From contig CAMDCV010000042.1 in assembly GCA_945890645.1 (NCBI GenBank), positions 1 through 34,026 of the forward strand: a stretch of 34,026 nucleotides of DNA, written 5' to 3'. Source of the stretch: Akkermansia muciniphila (GTDB lineage: Bacteria > Verrucomicrobiota > Verrucomicrobiia > Verrucomicrobiales > Akkermansiaceae). Each line of letters begins with the position of its first letter. Position 1 is the stretch's first letter. Below, one piece after another: positions 1-8,433 of this stretch. Below the pieces are notes generated by a model. The model was not told the DNA's origin, searched no databases, and saw only the letters and a list, made by a program, of their open reading frames with translations. A program made the position numbers and the translations under genes.

Positions 1-15
1 GACGTTCTAAATCCC

Positions 16-426
16 ATGAAAATACTGCTGTTTATCGGACTATCACTCATCGCCAGCGTCTCGGTAGCCTTCGCAGAAAAGCCCAAAACGGTATACAAGG
101 ATTGGGAGAAGGCTTGCAATGCGAGTCACATCGCAGTCACCTCTGTGGCAGGGAAGATTGTCGCGATCGATGCAATGGTTGAGCATTTTGCCGAAGGAAG
201 GCAGTGGCAATGTCATTTCAAGGAGGGGAAGATTATTTCAGCGGTGTATCGCCATTTCACTATCACACGAAAGCCCAGTGACGATGATGGCGAGTTCACG
301 ACCGAGCTGAATGAAGATCGAGTTGAGGTGTTTCACTTTCCCGATCATGACATGTCGAAGATGGAGGCAAAGCTCAAGAAGGATTTGAGCGAGGTCATTG
401 CCATAGCGAATTCCCCAGAAAAATAA
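16..426 (+). CDS. small secreted protein of unknown function
   Basis: This encodes 136 residues. The N-terminus is a clear Sec signal peptide: a Lys near the start, a hydrophobic stretch at residues 3-18, and an AFA-E cleavage site near residue 20. The mature part is charged, has two cysteines (about residues 34 and 66), and ends in a Lys/Glu-rich helix, so it should be exported to the periplasm or beyond. I recognise no family and no catalytic motif. The ATG at 16 has no good ribosome-binding site, but it is the only start that keeps the signal peptide. The gene stands alone: nothing upstream is visible and a 515-bp gap follows. That it is a real secreted gene is likely; its function is unknown. 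Confidence 0.75.
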   Translation: MKILLFIGLSLIASVSVAFAEKPKTVYKDWEKACNASHIAVTSVAGKIVAIDAMVEHFAEGRQWQCHFKEGKIISAVYRHFTITRKPSDDDGEFTTELNEDRVEVFHFPDHDMSKMEAKLKKDLSEVIAIANSPEK

Positions 427-621
427 GCAAATCCCCACCGCATTTTCTTAACATGCCGGCTGCTACTTTTTCTTTAATCGTGTTCCACAATTGATTGCTG
501 AAAATCATCAGCGACCATCACAAAATCCTTTGCTGTGACCATGCACAGGCAACCCCAACGCCGCAACATCCATAGCAGAATTGGAGCGAAAATCAAAAAA
601 CCCACATGGTCTGCGATTTAA

Positions 622-696
622 TTTCATCCAGGGGCATTCAGCGAAGAGCATTTTCAGGAATACCCCAAGATTCTCGACTTCCTCATCGCCGAGTGA
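622..696 (+). pseudogene. possible C-terminal remnant of a lost gene
   Basis: Between an in-frame TAA at 619-621 and a TGA at 694-696, the plus strand reads as a protein-like C-terminus ending EEHFQEYPKILDFLIAE. Its amphipathic aromatic/acidic character resembles the last helix of alpha/beta-hydrolase proteins. No start codon or upstream coding frame survives. The stretch is short enough to be coincidence, so the call is tentative. Confidence 0.18.
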
Positions 697-839
697 TGGA
701 AATTTATGTTGCCACGATCATATTTAAGCCTATCAGCTAACGATAAGCAATTAACCAAATAAAAGTCTGCAATCAGCCTCAGAGCTTCGTTTGAGCAAAT
801 TTCAATGCCGCCAAAAAAAGTGGCGTTCGGTGAATCCAT

Positions 840-857
840 ATGGGGTGAACACCCCAT
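840..857. promoter_or_regulatory. perfect 8-bp inverted repeat, candidate operator
   Basis: The sequence ATGGGGTGAACACCCCAT has perfect 8-bp arms around a 2-bp spacer and lies about 85 bp before the start of the DUF3494 gene. It is GC-rich inside an otherwise AT-rich stretch, and no T-run follows, so it looks more like a dimeric regulator's binding site than a terminator. The regulator is unknown. Confidence 0.45.
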
Positions 858-895
858 AGACATGATTACAGCAATTTCATAATGTGATATACCAA

Positions 896-909
896 TAATA
901 AATTTATTA
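896..909. promoter_or_regulatory. AT-only perfect palindrome in the promoter region
   Basis: TAATAAATTTATTA is a perfect 14-bp palindrome ending about 32 bp before the ATG at 942. It overlaps the area where a promoter -10 element would be expected. In such AT-rich DNA a palindrome may arise by chance. Confidence 0.25.
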
Positions 910-941
910 ATGGTATTAAATGTACAAATAAAAAAACACAT

Positions 942-1751
942 ATGAAAACAAAAAATTGCACGCTCATCAGAGCAACTACCACCAGAAGTATTGCTGCAGC
1001 GCTCGCGCTAACAGCTACATTAAGTCTCTCACAGCAGCATTCTCATGCAGCAGTGACAGTGAACCTCAATAGTGCCGCAAGTTTTGCTGCACTTGCTGGC
1101 TCAGGCATTACATTTGCCGCTCCAGTCAATTCGACATTCATCACCGGTGATATCGGGTCCTTCGCTACTACTACCATTACTGGATTGGAGAACGCTGTCA
1201 TCGATGGTGTGAATCACGCAGGAGACAGCGTAACTCAACAAGCAAAAACCGACCTCTTGACTGCCTACACTGATGCTGAGGGTCGGCAAGAGGACACGCT
1301 TTTCCCGCTCATCCATGATGTCGGCAGCTTGACCCTGGTACCGGGAGTTTATCAAGCACCTAGTTCCCTTGGCATCACTGGCGTAGTGACCCTCGACGGT
1401 GGAGGCGATTCCAACGCCGTGTGGATTTTTCAAATCGGGTCGACACTCATCACCGCGTCAGGCAGCAGCGTGAACTTAATCAACGGCGCACAAGCAAGCA
1501 ACATCTTCTGGCAAGTGGGAACTTCGGCAACACTGGGCACGGGTTCCGAGTTGGATGGCACCATCCTAGCGCAACAATCCATTACGCTGAACACCAATGC
1601 CGCATTGACAGGCCGGGCCCTAGCTCTGAATGGCGCGGTGACGTTTGACAATAACATCGTCGCGATTCCAGAAACAAGTAGTACATTGCTGTTCGCATTG
1701 GGTGTATCGCTCGCCTCACTCACCCGTAGCCGCAAGATTTACTGCGCCTGA
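942..1751 (+). CDS. DUF3494 (ice-binding-like) secreted protein with PEP-CTERM-like anchor
   Basis: The product has 269 residues. Residues 1-36 are a long signal peptide ending near HSHA-A. Residues about 40-238 match the DUF3494 pattern that I recognise: the early AASFAALAG segment, the FITGDIG turn, the VPGVY and AVWIFQIGS segments, the NIFWQVG strand, the GTILAQQSITL strand and the closing GRALALNGAVTFDNN. This family folds as a beta-solenoid and includes ice-binding proteins and adhesins. The C-terminal 28 residues (IPET, a hydrophobic helix, then RSRK) resemble a PEP-CTERM sorting signal with Thr in place of the second Pro. The protein is probably exported and held at the envelope, or processed by an exosortase encoded elsewhere. 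Actual ice binding is unproven, since the family is broader than that activity. No ribosome-binding site is evident. Confidence 0.88.
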   Translation: MKTKNCTLIRATTTRSIAAALALTATLSLSQQHSHAAVTVNLNSAASFAALAGSGITFAAPVNSTFITGDIGSFATTTITGLENAVIDGVNHAGDSVTQQAKTDLLTAYTDAEGRQEDTLFPLIHDVGSLTLVPGVYQAPSSLGITGVVTLDGGGDSNAVWIFQIGSTLITASGSSVNLINGAQASNIFWQVGTSATLGTGSELDGTILAQQSITLNTNAALTGRALALNGAVTFDNNIVAIPETSSTLLFALGVSLASLTRSRKIYCA

Positions 1752-1859
1752 TTGAGCTTGGCATTATGCCGTTATTGCCCAATTTAGGATACTCTCACTG
1801 CGGTGATGGCGCAATCTGTGCTTGCCATTTTCATTGCGCCCGTTAGGAATAGCCGCGCA

Positions 1860-3653
1860 ATGGAAATAACCACCCCCATAATCATTACTTTGTTGCTCAT
1901 TGTAGTAACCTTGTATGCATTTGTGAAAGAGATGGCGCCATCAGACCTCATTGCGCTGACGATTCTCTGCTGCACGGTGCTTTTTGGCTTGGTGGATTCC
2001 AAAAAGGTGCTGGACGTCTTCCGCAACGAGGCTCCGCTTACCATCGGCGCTTTGTTCATCATCGGCACAGCTTTGGAAAAGTCGGGCGGAGTGCGCCAAA
2101 TTTCGCGTTTGATTCAGAAAATGGCGGGCGGTGGACTGCGCTCTACTTTGCTCATTTTCTGCGGTGTTGCGGCATTTTTCAGTGCTTTCATGAACAATAC
2201 GGCCATCGTAGCCATCATGCTACCGGTCGCTCTTGGGCTGGCGCGTTCGAAGGACATTCCCGCTTCCAAATTATTAATTCCCCTCTCCTACGCATCAATC
2301 CTCGGTGGTTGCTGCACCTTGATCGGAACCTCCACAAACATCGTAGTCAGTGGCGCGCTGCAAAACTATGGATTGCAGAAAATCCAAATGTTTGAGTTAG
2401 CAGCGATCGGGGTTCCGCTGGCATGTGTCGGCATCGCCTACCTCGTCATTTTTGGGCCAAAACTGCTGCCGAATCGGAGTTCCGTGATCGGGATGCTCAA
2501 TGATCAACAGCGCACATCACCACTGTTTCACATTCTGGTGGAAAAACAATCGCCTCTGATCGGTCAACGATTACTCGATAGCCCGATTTTCAATCCCAAA
2601 TCGGGCATTCACATGATGGAAGTGCGCCGCAACGGCGAGCGTATGATGCTGCCCGTAAATCAAATTGTCATCGAGGCCAATGACCGCTTTTTGATCGGCG
2701 TGCATGGTCGTCGCAACAAAGCCGCAACCGCGGATGAGCTGCTGCCAAATATGGGTATCCAGACCTTGTCGAAAATCGAGGGCGTCGTTACCGAACTCGT
2801 GATCACCGAGGAGTCGGAGCTCATCAACCGCACTCTGGCCGCTGCTGATTTCCGCCAACGCTACAACTGCGTCGTTCTCGCTGTTCACCGCAATGGAAAA
2901 AACATCACCGAACGCCTCGCGAATACCGAACTCGACCATGGTGATACCCTGCTGGTACTGACCCCGCGCAATAACCTGAAAAGCCTGCAAGACAGTCACA
3001 ACTTCGTGCTCACGGATAGTGTCGAGTCGTCGATTCCGAGACTTTACTCAAAAGCTACTCTCACCTGGGCCATATTGCTTGCAGTTGTCGTAAGCGTAAC
3101 TGTGATCCCTGGCGTGCAAATGCACATCGCCTCGTTGATCGGGGCACTAGCCATTTTGTGGATTCGCATTATTTCCATGCGCGAGGCCTATGCGGGGGTT
3201 GATTGGCCTATCATTTTCATGCTCTATGGCATGCTGGCACTGGGCTTGGCGATGGATGAGACTGGCACCGCGGAATGGTTAGCTTTAGGATTTGTGAAAG
3301 TCGCCAAGGAAATCGCCTCGCCTGAATTACTCCCCTATTTTGCTCTCTCAGCCGTGATTTTACTTACACTGGCGCTCACGGAAGTGCTCTCTAACAATGC
3401 GACAGCCCTGATGATGGTGCCGATTGTGGTAAATCTGGCGAAGTCGCTAGAGGTAAGCGCCATGCCTTTCATTATCGGTATTTGCATCGGTGCCTCTTGC
3501 GCGTTCATGCTCCCTATGGGATATCAGACGCACATGATGGTCTATGGCCCTGGAGGCTATAAATTCAGTGACTTTGTTCGCATCGGACTACCGATGAATG
3601 TGATCACATGGATTATGGCCAGCGCGATTATCCCCCTTGTTTGGAAGTTCTAA
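1860..3653 (+). CDS. SLC13/DASS-type anion transporter with central TrkA-C domains
   Basis: From the ATG at 1860 the product has 597 residues. An upstream in-frame start at 1803 would add 19 residues without hydrophobic logic; AGGA lies about 11 bases before the 1860 ATG. Membrane helices fill residues 1-200 and about 395-597. The characteristic Asn-containing segments are visible in both halves: FMNNTA and IGTSTNIVVSG in the first, LSNNATALMM in the second. A cytoplasmic insert at about residues 210-385 looks like two RCK_C/TrkA-C ligand-binding domains, as in bacterial SLC13-like proteins. It is an inner-membrane secondary transporter, probably sodium-coupled and anion-selective. The substrate (sulfate, dicarboxylate or other) cannot be read from the sequence. 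It appears to be monocistronic, converging on the minus-strand pair after it. Confidence 0.85.
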   Translation: MEITTPIIITLLLIVVTLYAFVKEMAPSDLIALTILCCTVLFGLVDSKKVLDVFRNEAPLTIGALFIIGTALEKSGGVRQISRLIQKMAGGGLRSTLLIFCGVAAFFSAFMNNTAIVAIMLPVALGLARSKDIPASKLLIPLSYASILGGCCTLIGTSTNIVVSGALQNYGLQKIQMFELAAIGVPLACVGIAYLVIFGPKLLPNRSSVIGMLNDQQRTSPLFHILVEKQSPLIGQRLLDSPIFNPKSGIHMMEVRRNGERMMLPVNQIVIEANDRFLIGVHGRRNKAATADELLPNMGIQTLSKIEGVVTELVITEESELINRTLAAADFRQRYNCVVLAVHRNGKNITERLANTELDHGDTLLVLTPRNNLKSLQDSHNFVLTDSVESSIPRLYSKATLTWAILLAVVVSVTVIPGVQMHIASLIGALAILWIRIISMREAYAGVDWPIIFMLYGMLALGLAMDETGTAEWLALGFVKVAKEIASPELLPYFALSAVILLTLALTEVLSNNATALMMVPIVVNLAKSLEVSAMPFIIGICIGASCAFMLPMGYQTHMMVYGPGGYKFSDFVRIGLPMNVITWIMASAIIPLVWKF

Positions 3654-3680
3654 TCGCGCAAGCCATGGGATGAGCCAGCA

Positions 3681-4106
3681 TTATTTGCCAGCAGCCGCTT
3701 TGACTTTCTCTTCGAAAGCTTTGGCAGCATCACGATCCGGTGCGCCTTTTTGCTCGGCAATCACTTTTTCGCAGGCGGCATCGGTCACGACGATGCGTGG
3801 AAGTGGACCTTGAGCGGAAACAGAAGCAGGGAGTTTGTCCATGTCCTTATCACCTTTTTCGATCTCCACGACTTTCACTACCGACTTCGGTATCGCTTTT
3901 TCGATGGAGTTGTTGTTGGCGCTCACTTGCTGAACGCACTTCGGGCAACGAGGATCCCAGTAGTCTTGATAAAAGACAAAGGCGATGTTTTTGCCGGTAT
4001 CTGCAGCCGACTTTTTAGCGGCTTCGAGTTTACGCTCGGTAAATCCGGCTAGGGCCGAAGATACGCTGATGAGCGACAGTAGGGTGATTGCAATGGTGTG
4101 TTTCAT
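3681..4106 (-). CDS. secreted thioredoxin-like protein with CPKC motif
   Basis: The protein has 141 residues with a signal peptide cleaved after SSALA (residue 20). The mature start GFTERK is shared with the neighbouring gene. Residues 40-60 form the thioredoxin-like beta strand and active-site region, with C54-P-K-C57 after an FVFYQDYWDP segment. A cis-Pro-like segment (LPRIVVTD) follows near residue 105. It is probably a periplasmic disulfide or redox protein of the thioredoxin fold. It lies 37 bases downstream of its paralogue (4144-4578), so the two are probably cotranscribed. A role in handling oxidised cysteines or bound metal fits the fold, but the substrate is unknown. Confidence 0.75.
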   Translation of the reverse strand: MKHTIAITLLSLISVSSALAGFTERKLEAAKKSAADTGKNIAFVFYQDYWDPRCPKCVQQVSANNNSIEKAIPKSVVKVVEIEKGDKDMDKLPASVSAQGPLPRIVVTDAACEKVIAEQKGAPDRDAAKAFEEKVKAAAGK

Positions 4107-4143
4107 GGTTTGAATGGACGGTTGAATATTAATGAAGAGAGGG

Positions 4144-4578
4144 TTACTCAGTCACTTGAGCGCGGGCGGCATCGACTTTTTTCTCGATATCTTCCTCTTT
4201 CTCACGATTCGGTGCGCCTTGGTATTCGACGATCACTTTTTCACCCTTGGCATCCGTGATGACAACCCGTGGTGTTTTGCCCTCTCGTGTGACGCATGCA
4301 GGCAGTTTATCGAGTTCCTTGTCGCCCTTGTTGATTTCAATCACCAGAGTGCCGGCCCTTGGAATGGCTTTTTTGGCTGCGTTATTGCGAACATTCGCGG
4401 CATCAACATCGCGCGGCTCTCGGTATTGGAGGAAGTCCTCGTAAAAAATGAATGCGACCAGTTTGCCGCTTTTTTCAGCAGAGCGCATCGTGCTTTGCAT
4501 CTTGCGCTCCGTAAATCCAGCAAACGCCGGAGTGAAGCTGAGCAAACAAACGATAGCCATTGCGAGAATACGTTTCAT
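4144..4578 (-). CDS. secreted thioredoxin-fold paralogue lacking the CxxC
   Basis: This 144-residue protein is a clear tandem duplicate of the one encoded at 3681-4106. It has the same signal-peptide layout (cut after TPAFA), the same mature start GFTERK, the same VAFIFYEDF strand, and the same late segments (KGDKELDKLPA, PRVVITD, GAPNRE). At the position of the CPKC motif it reads REPRD, so both redox cysteines are gone. It therefore should not act as a thiol oxidoreductase; a chaperone-like or binding role is possible. It is the first gene of a likely two-gene unit and is divergent from the metal permease at 4680, with 101 bases between them. Confidence 0.72.
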   Translation of the reverse strand: MKRILAMAIVCLLSFTPAFAGFTERKMQSTMRSAEKSGKLVAFIFYEDFLQYREPRDVDAANVRNNAAKKAIPRAGTLVIEINKGDKELDKLPACVTREGKTPRVVITDAKGEKVIVEYQGAPNREKEEDIEKKVDAARAQVTE

Positions 4579-4679
4579 AAGAAACCTTTAGCGGCGCATG
4601 GGCACCACGTCAATCATATTCGTAGGGAGATGGGGAGAAATAAGAGTCGCGCGCCCAAAAATCGGCGGTAACCTTTTGC

Positions 4680-5810
4680 ATGTCCGATTGCTGCGGAAAA
4701 CCACCTTCTCCTCGCAAACCTGAGGCGCCGAGTTTCGACTTATTGAATGCCGATTTCAGCAAGTCACCGGCTCCTGCCGAGGCTTCGTGCTGCGGGGGCG
4801 ATACAAAAGGTCGATTTGATGGCGTTCTGTGGATCTCACTTACCCTATTTCTGGCAGGTGTCATGGCGACAATCCTACCCTTTGCTCAACCACCGTGGCT
4901 GGAAACGTTTTCTGCCACATGCATCAGTCTCGCCCAGCAATCGTGGTGGGCGATTCTGCTAGGGATCGCCCTGATGGCAGTGCTCGCGCACACGCCCAAG
5001 GAAATGATCGCTGCACTGCTCGGAAAGCCAGGCACCCTGCGGGGTATTTTGCGAGCTACGGGTGCGGGTGTATTTCTGGATTTATGCAATCACGGGATCC
5101 TGATGGTCGGTATGGGACTTTACAAACGCGGCGCATCCCTTGGGCAAACCATCGCATTTTTGATCGCGAGTCCGTGGAACTCGTTTTCTCTCACCCTTTT
5201 ACTAGCGGCCTTGATCGGATGGCAATGGATGCTCTGTTTCCTGCTGCTTTCCGCCGCAATCGGAATCGTCACCGGATACGCGGTCGAACAACTGACACGC
5301 ATCGGTTGGTTGCCAAGTAACCCTCATACGATCACTTTGCCCACGACATTTTCCTACCGCCACTCTTGGCAAAGCATGCTCCCTGCTCTGCGGCCCACGT
5401 TGCCCAATTTGCGATCGTTGTTTCATATAGGTCTTCGTGATTCTCGTATGGTGCTGCGGTGGATCGTCCTCGGCTTCGTGCTCACTGCCGCTGTGAAAGC
5501 CTTTTTGCCACCCCATTTATTGCACCAGCACTTCGGTCCTACGTTGTGGGGACTAGCACTGACTTTGCTCACCACCACGATACTAGAAGTATGCAGTGAA
5601 GGCTCAGCACCACTCGCGGCAGAACTACTGCGCAGCGCCAATGCACCAGGTAACGCGTTTACCTTTTTGATGGCTGGTGCCGCCACCGACTATACAGAAA
5701 TCATGTCGCTAAAAAGCACCACGGGGCGCTGGATTTGCGCCTTGATTTTGCCCATCCTGTCGGTGCCCCAAGTGCTCTTTCTATCGTATTTGATGAACCA
5801 ATGGCGATAA
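4680..5810 (+). CDS. SO_0444/ArsP-like heavy-metal efflux permease
   Basis: The product has 376 residues. The N-terminal 45 residues are soluble and carry two vicinal cysteine pairs (C4-C5 and C37-C38), typical of metal binding. Two blocks of membrane helices follow (about 48-225 and 255-372), separated by a soluble loop. The segment around residues 130-170 (FLDLCNHGILMVGMGLYKRG, then LIASPWNSFS) matches the COG0701/ArsP-related permeases that I know as the SO_0444 Cu/Zn efflux group; C136 and H138 may line the path. It would export a soft metal or metalloid across the inner membrane. No SD is obvious before the ATG at 4680. It is divergent from the thioredoxin-like pair and shares a 101-bp promoter region with it. 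Confidence 0.82.
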   Translation: MSDCCGKPPSPRKPEAPSFDLLNADFSKSPAPAEASCCGGDTKGRFDGVLWISLTLFLAGVMATILPFAQPPWLETFSATCISLAQQSWWAILLGIALMAVLAHTPKEMIAALLGKPGTLRGILRATGAGVFLDLCNHGILMVGMGLYKRGASLGQTIAFLIASPWNSFSLTLLLAALIGWQWMLCFLLLSAAIGIVTGYAVEQLTRIGWLPSNPHTITLPTTFSYRHSWQSMLPALRPTLPNLRSLFHIGLRDSRMVLRWIVLGFVLTAAVKAFLPPHLLHQHFGPTLWGLALTLLTTTILEVCSEGSAPLAAELLRSANAPGNAFTFLMAGAATDYTEIMSLKSTTGRWICALILPILSVPQVLFLSYLMNQWR

Positions 5811-5837
5811 ATTTTCTCTAACGAAAAACACCATTGC

Positions 5838-7853
5838 TCAGCGCGGTTCCAAAAATATTTCTTCCACGGGCGCATCAGGAAGCGCTTGCAGGAAATTTTT
5901 CCCATAACGTTTCGTGAGAATACGGTTGTCGAGAATGTGGACGTATCCGCGATCTTTTGCCGTGCGGATTAACCGCCCCACCCCTTGCCGCAATTTTAAA
6001 ATCGCCTCGGGTACGCTGTATTCCATGAATGCATTGCCGCCAGCCGCTTCGATCGCTTCGATGCGTGATTGCGTGAGCGGATGATCTGGCACAGCAAATG
6101 GCAAGCGCGTCACAATCACATTGGAGAGCGCCTCTCCGGGGACATCGACTCCGGTCCAAAAACTATCGGTGCCGAACAATACGCTGTGCACGTCTTTGCG
6201 AAACTCTTCAATCATGCGATGCCGGGTCATGCTCGCGCCTTGCACGATCAACTGCCATCCCTTTTTGCGAAAGAACGCCTCAAGTTGCGCAGCCGCATCG
6301 CGCATCGCACGATAGCTCGTAAACAAAACAAACGCTCGCCCCTCGCTCACCTCGACCGACATGCGGATCGCCTGCGCCAGGGCCTTGCTGTATTTCGCAT
6401 CGGACGGCTCAGGCATATCGCGAAAAATTTTCACTTCCATCTGATTGCGGTAATCGAATGGACTGCCAATCGTCATGCTTCGCACTTGCTCCGCGCCGAC
6501 TCGTCCCTTGAACCATTGCAAGCTCGGATCCCCAACACCCAGTGTGGCACTGGTCATAATGCAGCTTTTTTCGGGCGCAAAAAGCAAGCGCCGCAATACT
6601 TCGGCAACATTCACAGGTGCCGCATGCAACGAAAACTGCACTTCATCGCGACCTCCTCTCTCGACCCAGTACACATTTCCTTCTTGTTGCTGATCGAGAA
6701 ACACCTGCACCGTACCATGAACTTCGCGCAGCTTACGCGCGGCATCGAGCAGTTCCGCTTTACTCGATTCCCCTTCCACATCAGCCGCTAAATCTTCGAT
6801 CTCGCTCCACAATTCACGCAACGGACTGGCCAGAGAATTCTCTACCAAACCAGGACGACGCACGCGAAATTCTTTCGAGTATTCGCCAAAACGCACCGTC
6901 TCGCCGACTTGATTAAAAAAATGATCCGCTTGGTCTAGCAAGGCCTCCACGGCTTTCATCGCCGATGCCTTACGGTAGCTTTTCAGTAAGCCTTTTTTCG
7001 TGCGTGGATGATACAAACGCATCAAATCAAATTTCAATCCAGCCTGACTCAACCGCAGCCCTAATTGCGTGGCAGCCACATGCTCGACAGTATGCGCTTC
7101 ATCCAGCACGGTGAAATCGTTAGGAAACAGAAATCCTTCCATCGCCCCCGCATCGCCCGTGGCCATGTCATCCGCCGAGCCTAGCAACGCGAAAAACAAA
7201 GTATGATTCACCACCACCATTTTCGCATCAGCCGCCGCCTTCCGCGCTTCCTGAAAAAAACAATTCCCGCGTGGACCGCACATGCGCGCGGTACAAATAT
7301 GCGGGTCACTGCAAACTTGCGACCAGATTTTTTGTGATGGCGTGAAATCCAAATCACTCAACGTGCCATCGCGCGTCGCCTCCGCCCAACGTGCAATCGC
7401 CCGCAGTTCCTCATCCTCAGAGCTGGTAAAAAGATCCGCCGTTTGCTCGATCGCACGACGCAGCCGCACAGGGCAAAGGTAGTTGCCACGTCCCTTCAGT
7501 AGCACCGCCGGAAACTCATCGCGCAAGATTTTACGCACAATCGGAATGTCTTTGCGAATCAACTGCTCCTGCAGATTGATCGTATGGGTGGAAATCACCG
7601 CCTTACGCCCCGTCTCTAACGCATAGCGCGCCGCTGGCAGCAAGTAAGCAAGAGATTTGCCCACTCCTGTGCCCGCTTCCGCAAGCAGCGAATGACGCCC
7701 TAACAAGGCCTCCGCCACGGCTACTGCCAGTTGCTGCTGCTGCGGACGATACTCAAAATCATTCGAACGAGCCAACAGTCCGTCAGTCGAAAATGCGTGC
7801 TGCATTTCCTCGACCAATCCCGGCACAGCGAGCCCATCCGTTACCGATATCAT
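5838..7853 (-). CDS. dinG: DinG-family ATP-dependent DNA helicase with iron-sulfur cluster
   Basis: The protein has 671 residues, close to the usual length of DinG/XPD-like superfamily 2 helicases. Walker A lies at residues about 59-68 (AEAGTGVGKS) and the DEAH box at 251-254. Between them, C127, C187, C192 and C198 are spaced as the 4Fe-4S ligands of the family. The C-terminal half holds the helicase motifs LFTSYRAM, FGTDSFWTGVDVPG and the arginine-finger region RQGVGRLIRT. DinG unwinds DNA 5'-3' and resolves R-loops and DNA damage structures. No N-terminal exonuclease domain is fused. The gene starts 17 bases downstream of the EF-hand gene on the same strand, so readthrough is likely. The family call is firm; the exact orthologue (DinG or YoaA) is less certain. 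Confidence 0.88.
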   Translation of the reverse strand: MISVTDGLAVPGLVEEMQHAFSTDGLLARSNDFEYRPQQQQLAVAVAEALLGRHSLLAEAGTGVGKSLAYLLPAARYALETGRKAVISTHTINLQEQLIRKDIPIVRKILRDEFPAVLLKGRGNYLCPVRLRRAIEQTADLFTSSEDEELRAIARWAEATRDGTLSDLDFTPSQKIWSQVCSDPHICTARMCGPRGNCFFQEARKAAADAKMVVVNHTLFFALLGSADDMATGDAGAMEGFLFPNDFTVLDEAHTVEHVAATQLGLRLSQAGLKFDLMRLYHPRTKKGLLKSYRKASAMKAVEALLDQADHFFNQVGETVRFGEYSKEFRVRRPGLVENSLASPLRELWSEIEDLAADVEGESSKAELLDAARKLREVHGTVQVFLDQQQEGNVYWVERGGRDEVQFSLHAAPVNVAEVLRRLLFAPEKSCIMTSATLGVGDPSLQWFKGRVGAEQVRSMTIGSPFDYRNQMEVKIFRDMPEPSDAKYSKALAQAIRMSVEVSEGRAFVLFTSYRAMRDAAAQLEAFFRKKGWQLIVQGASMTRHRMIEEFRKDVHSVLFGTDSFWTGVDVPGEALSNVIVTRLPFAVPDHPLTQSRIEAIEAAGGNAFMEYSVPEAILKLRQGVGRLIRTAKDRGYVHILDNRILTKRYGKNFLQALPDAPVEEIFLEPR

Positions 7854-7870
7854 GACTGGCTCAGCGACAA

Positions 7871-8314
7871 TTACATTTCCCCGCCTGCTTGCACTTGTAA
7901 AAACTGCACTCGCGCATCGGCTTCTTTCATAGTGATGAACCCATCCTTGTCGGTGTCTGCCAATTCAAAGCGTTTTTTGACATAACCTTTTGCCTTTTGC
8001 ACAGGATAATACTCGGCAAACGTCACCATGCCATCGCGATTGCGATCATAGGCGTCGAATTTTGAACGCGTGAATTCAGGTGCGATGTCCTTGGCTTCTT
8101 GTAGTGAAATCACACCGTTTTGGTCGTAATCGATGAGTTTGAAAACCCGTAACAATTCAAATTGATGACATTCTTCTAAGCTCAATTTACCATCGCCATT
8201 TGTATCAGCCGCATGAAACTTTTCACGATCCGCCTGATGCGCGACGTCTTGGCACTGGCAAAGCAAAAGCACGACTCCAGAAAGGAAGGCTAAAGGTAAT
8301 ATTTCGTATTTCAT
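7871..8314 (-). CDS. exported four-EF-hand calcium-binding protein
   Basis: The product has 147 residues. A hydrophobic N-terminal segment (about residues 5-19) precedes CQC, which may be a poor lipobox or the end of a signal peptide. Four calcium-binding loops follow with the DxDxDG-x-I/V-x-x-x-E layout: D37-E48, D62-E73, D90-E101 and D120-E131. The protein is essentially a string of EF-hands with no enzyme domain, so it probably binds Ca2+ outside the cytoplasm. Similar small EF-hand proteins are common in Planctomycetes and Verrucomicrobia. It sits between the metal ATPase and the DinG gene, all on the minus strand, 119 bases after the ATPase stop. Confidence 0.82.
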   Translation of the reverse strand: MKYEILPLAFLSGVVLLLCQCQDVAHQADREKFHAADTNGDGKLSLEECHQFELLRVFKLIDYDQNGVISLQEAKDIAPEFTRSKFDAYDRNRDGMVTFAEYYPVQKAKGYVKKRFELADTDKDGFITMKEADARVQFLQVQAGGEM

Positions 8315-8433
8315 GATTCTTCAGCGATACTAATCGATCCCTTTAATCTCCACAAGAAGAATCCTCTGCGCGACTCAACTCCTATGACAAAAATCGGTTT
8401 TCTGTCTCGGAAGTAAGGTTTTCTATTTTTCCC

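Larger units (their letters stand above)
427..941. other. long AT-rich intergenic region upstream of the DUF3494 gene
   Basis: No convincing gene is present in these 515 bases. The minus-strand open frame at 654-941 has no recognisable protein character. The right half becomes very AT-rich and holds two palindromes (listed separately) that probably form the regulatory region of the downstream gene. The left half includes a short frame that reads like the end of a lost gene (622-696). I see no obvious terminator after the first gene. Confidence 0.6.

Noticed and set aside
654-941. 95-residue minus-strand open frame in the first intergenic gap
   Set aside because: AT-rich, no ribosome-binding site or recognisable motif, and it covers the putative promoter of the DUF3494 gene.
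6069-6791. 240-residue plus-strand open frame
   Set aside because: It lies fully inside the dinG-like gene on the other strand and shows no domain or signal.
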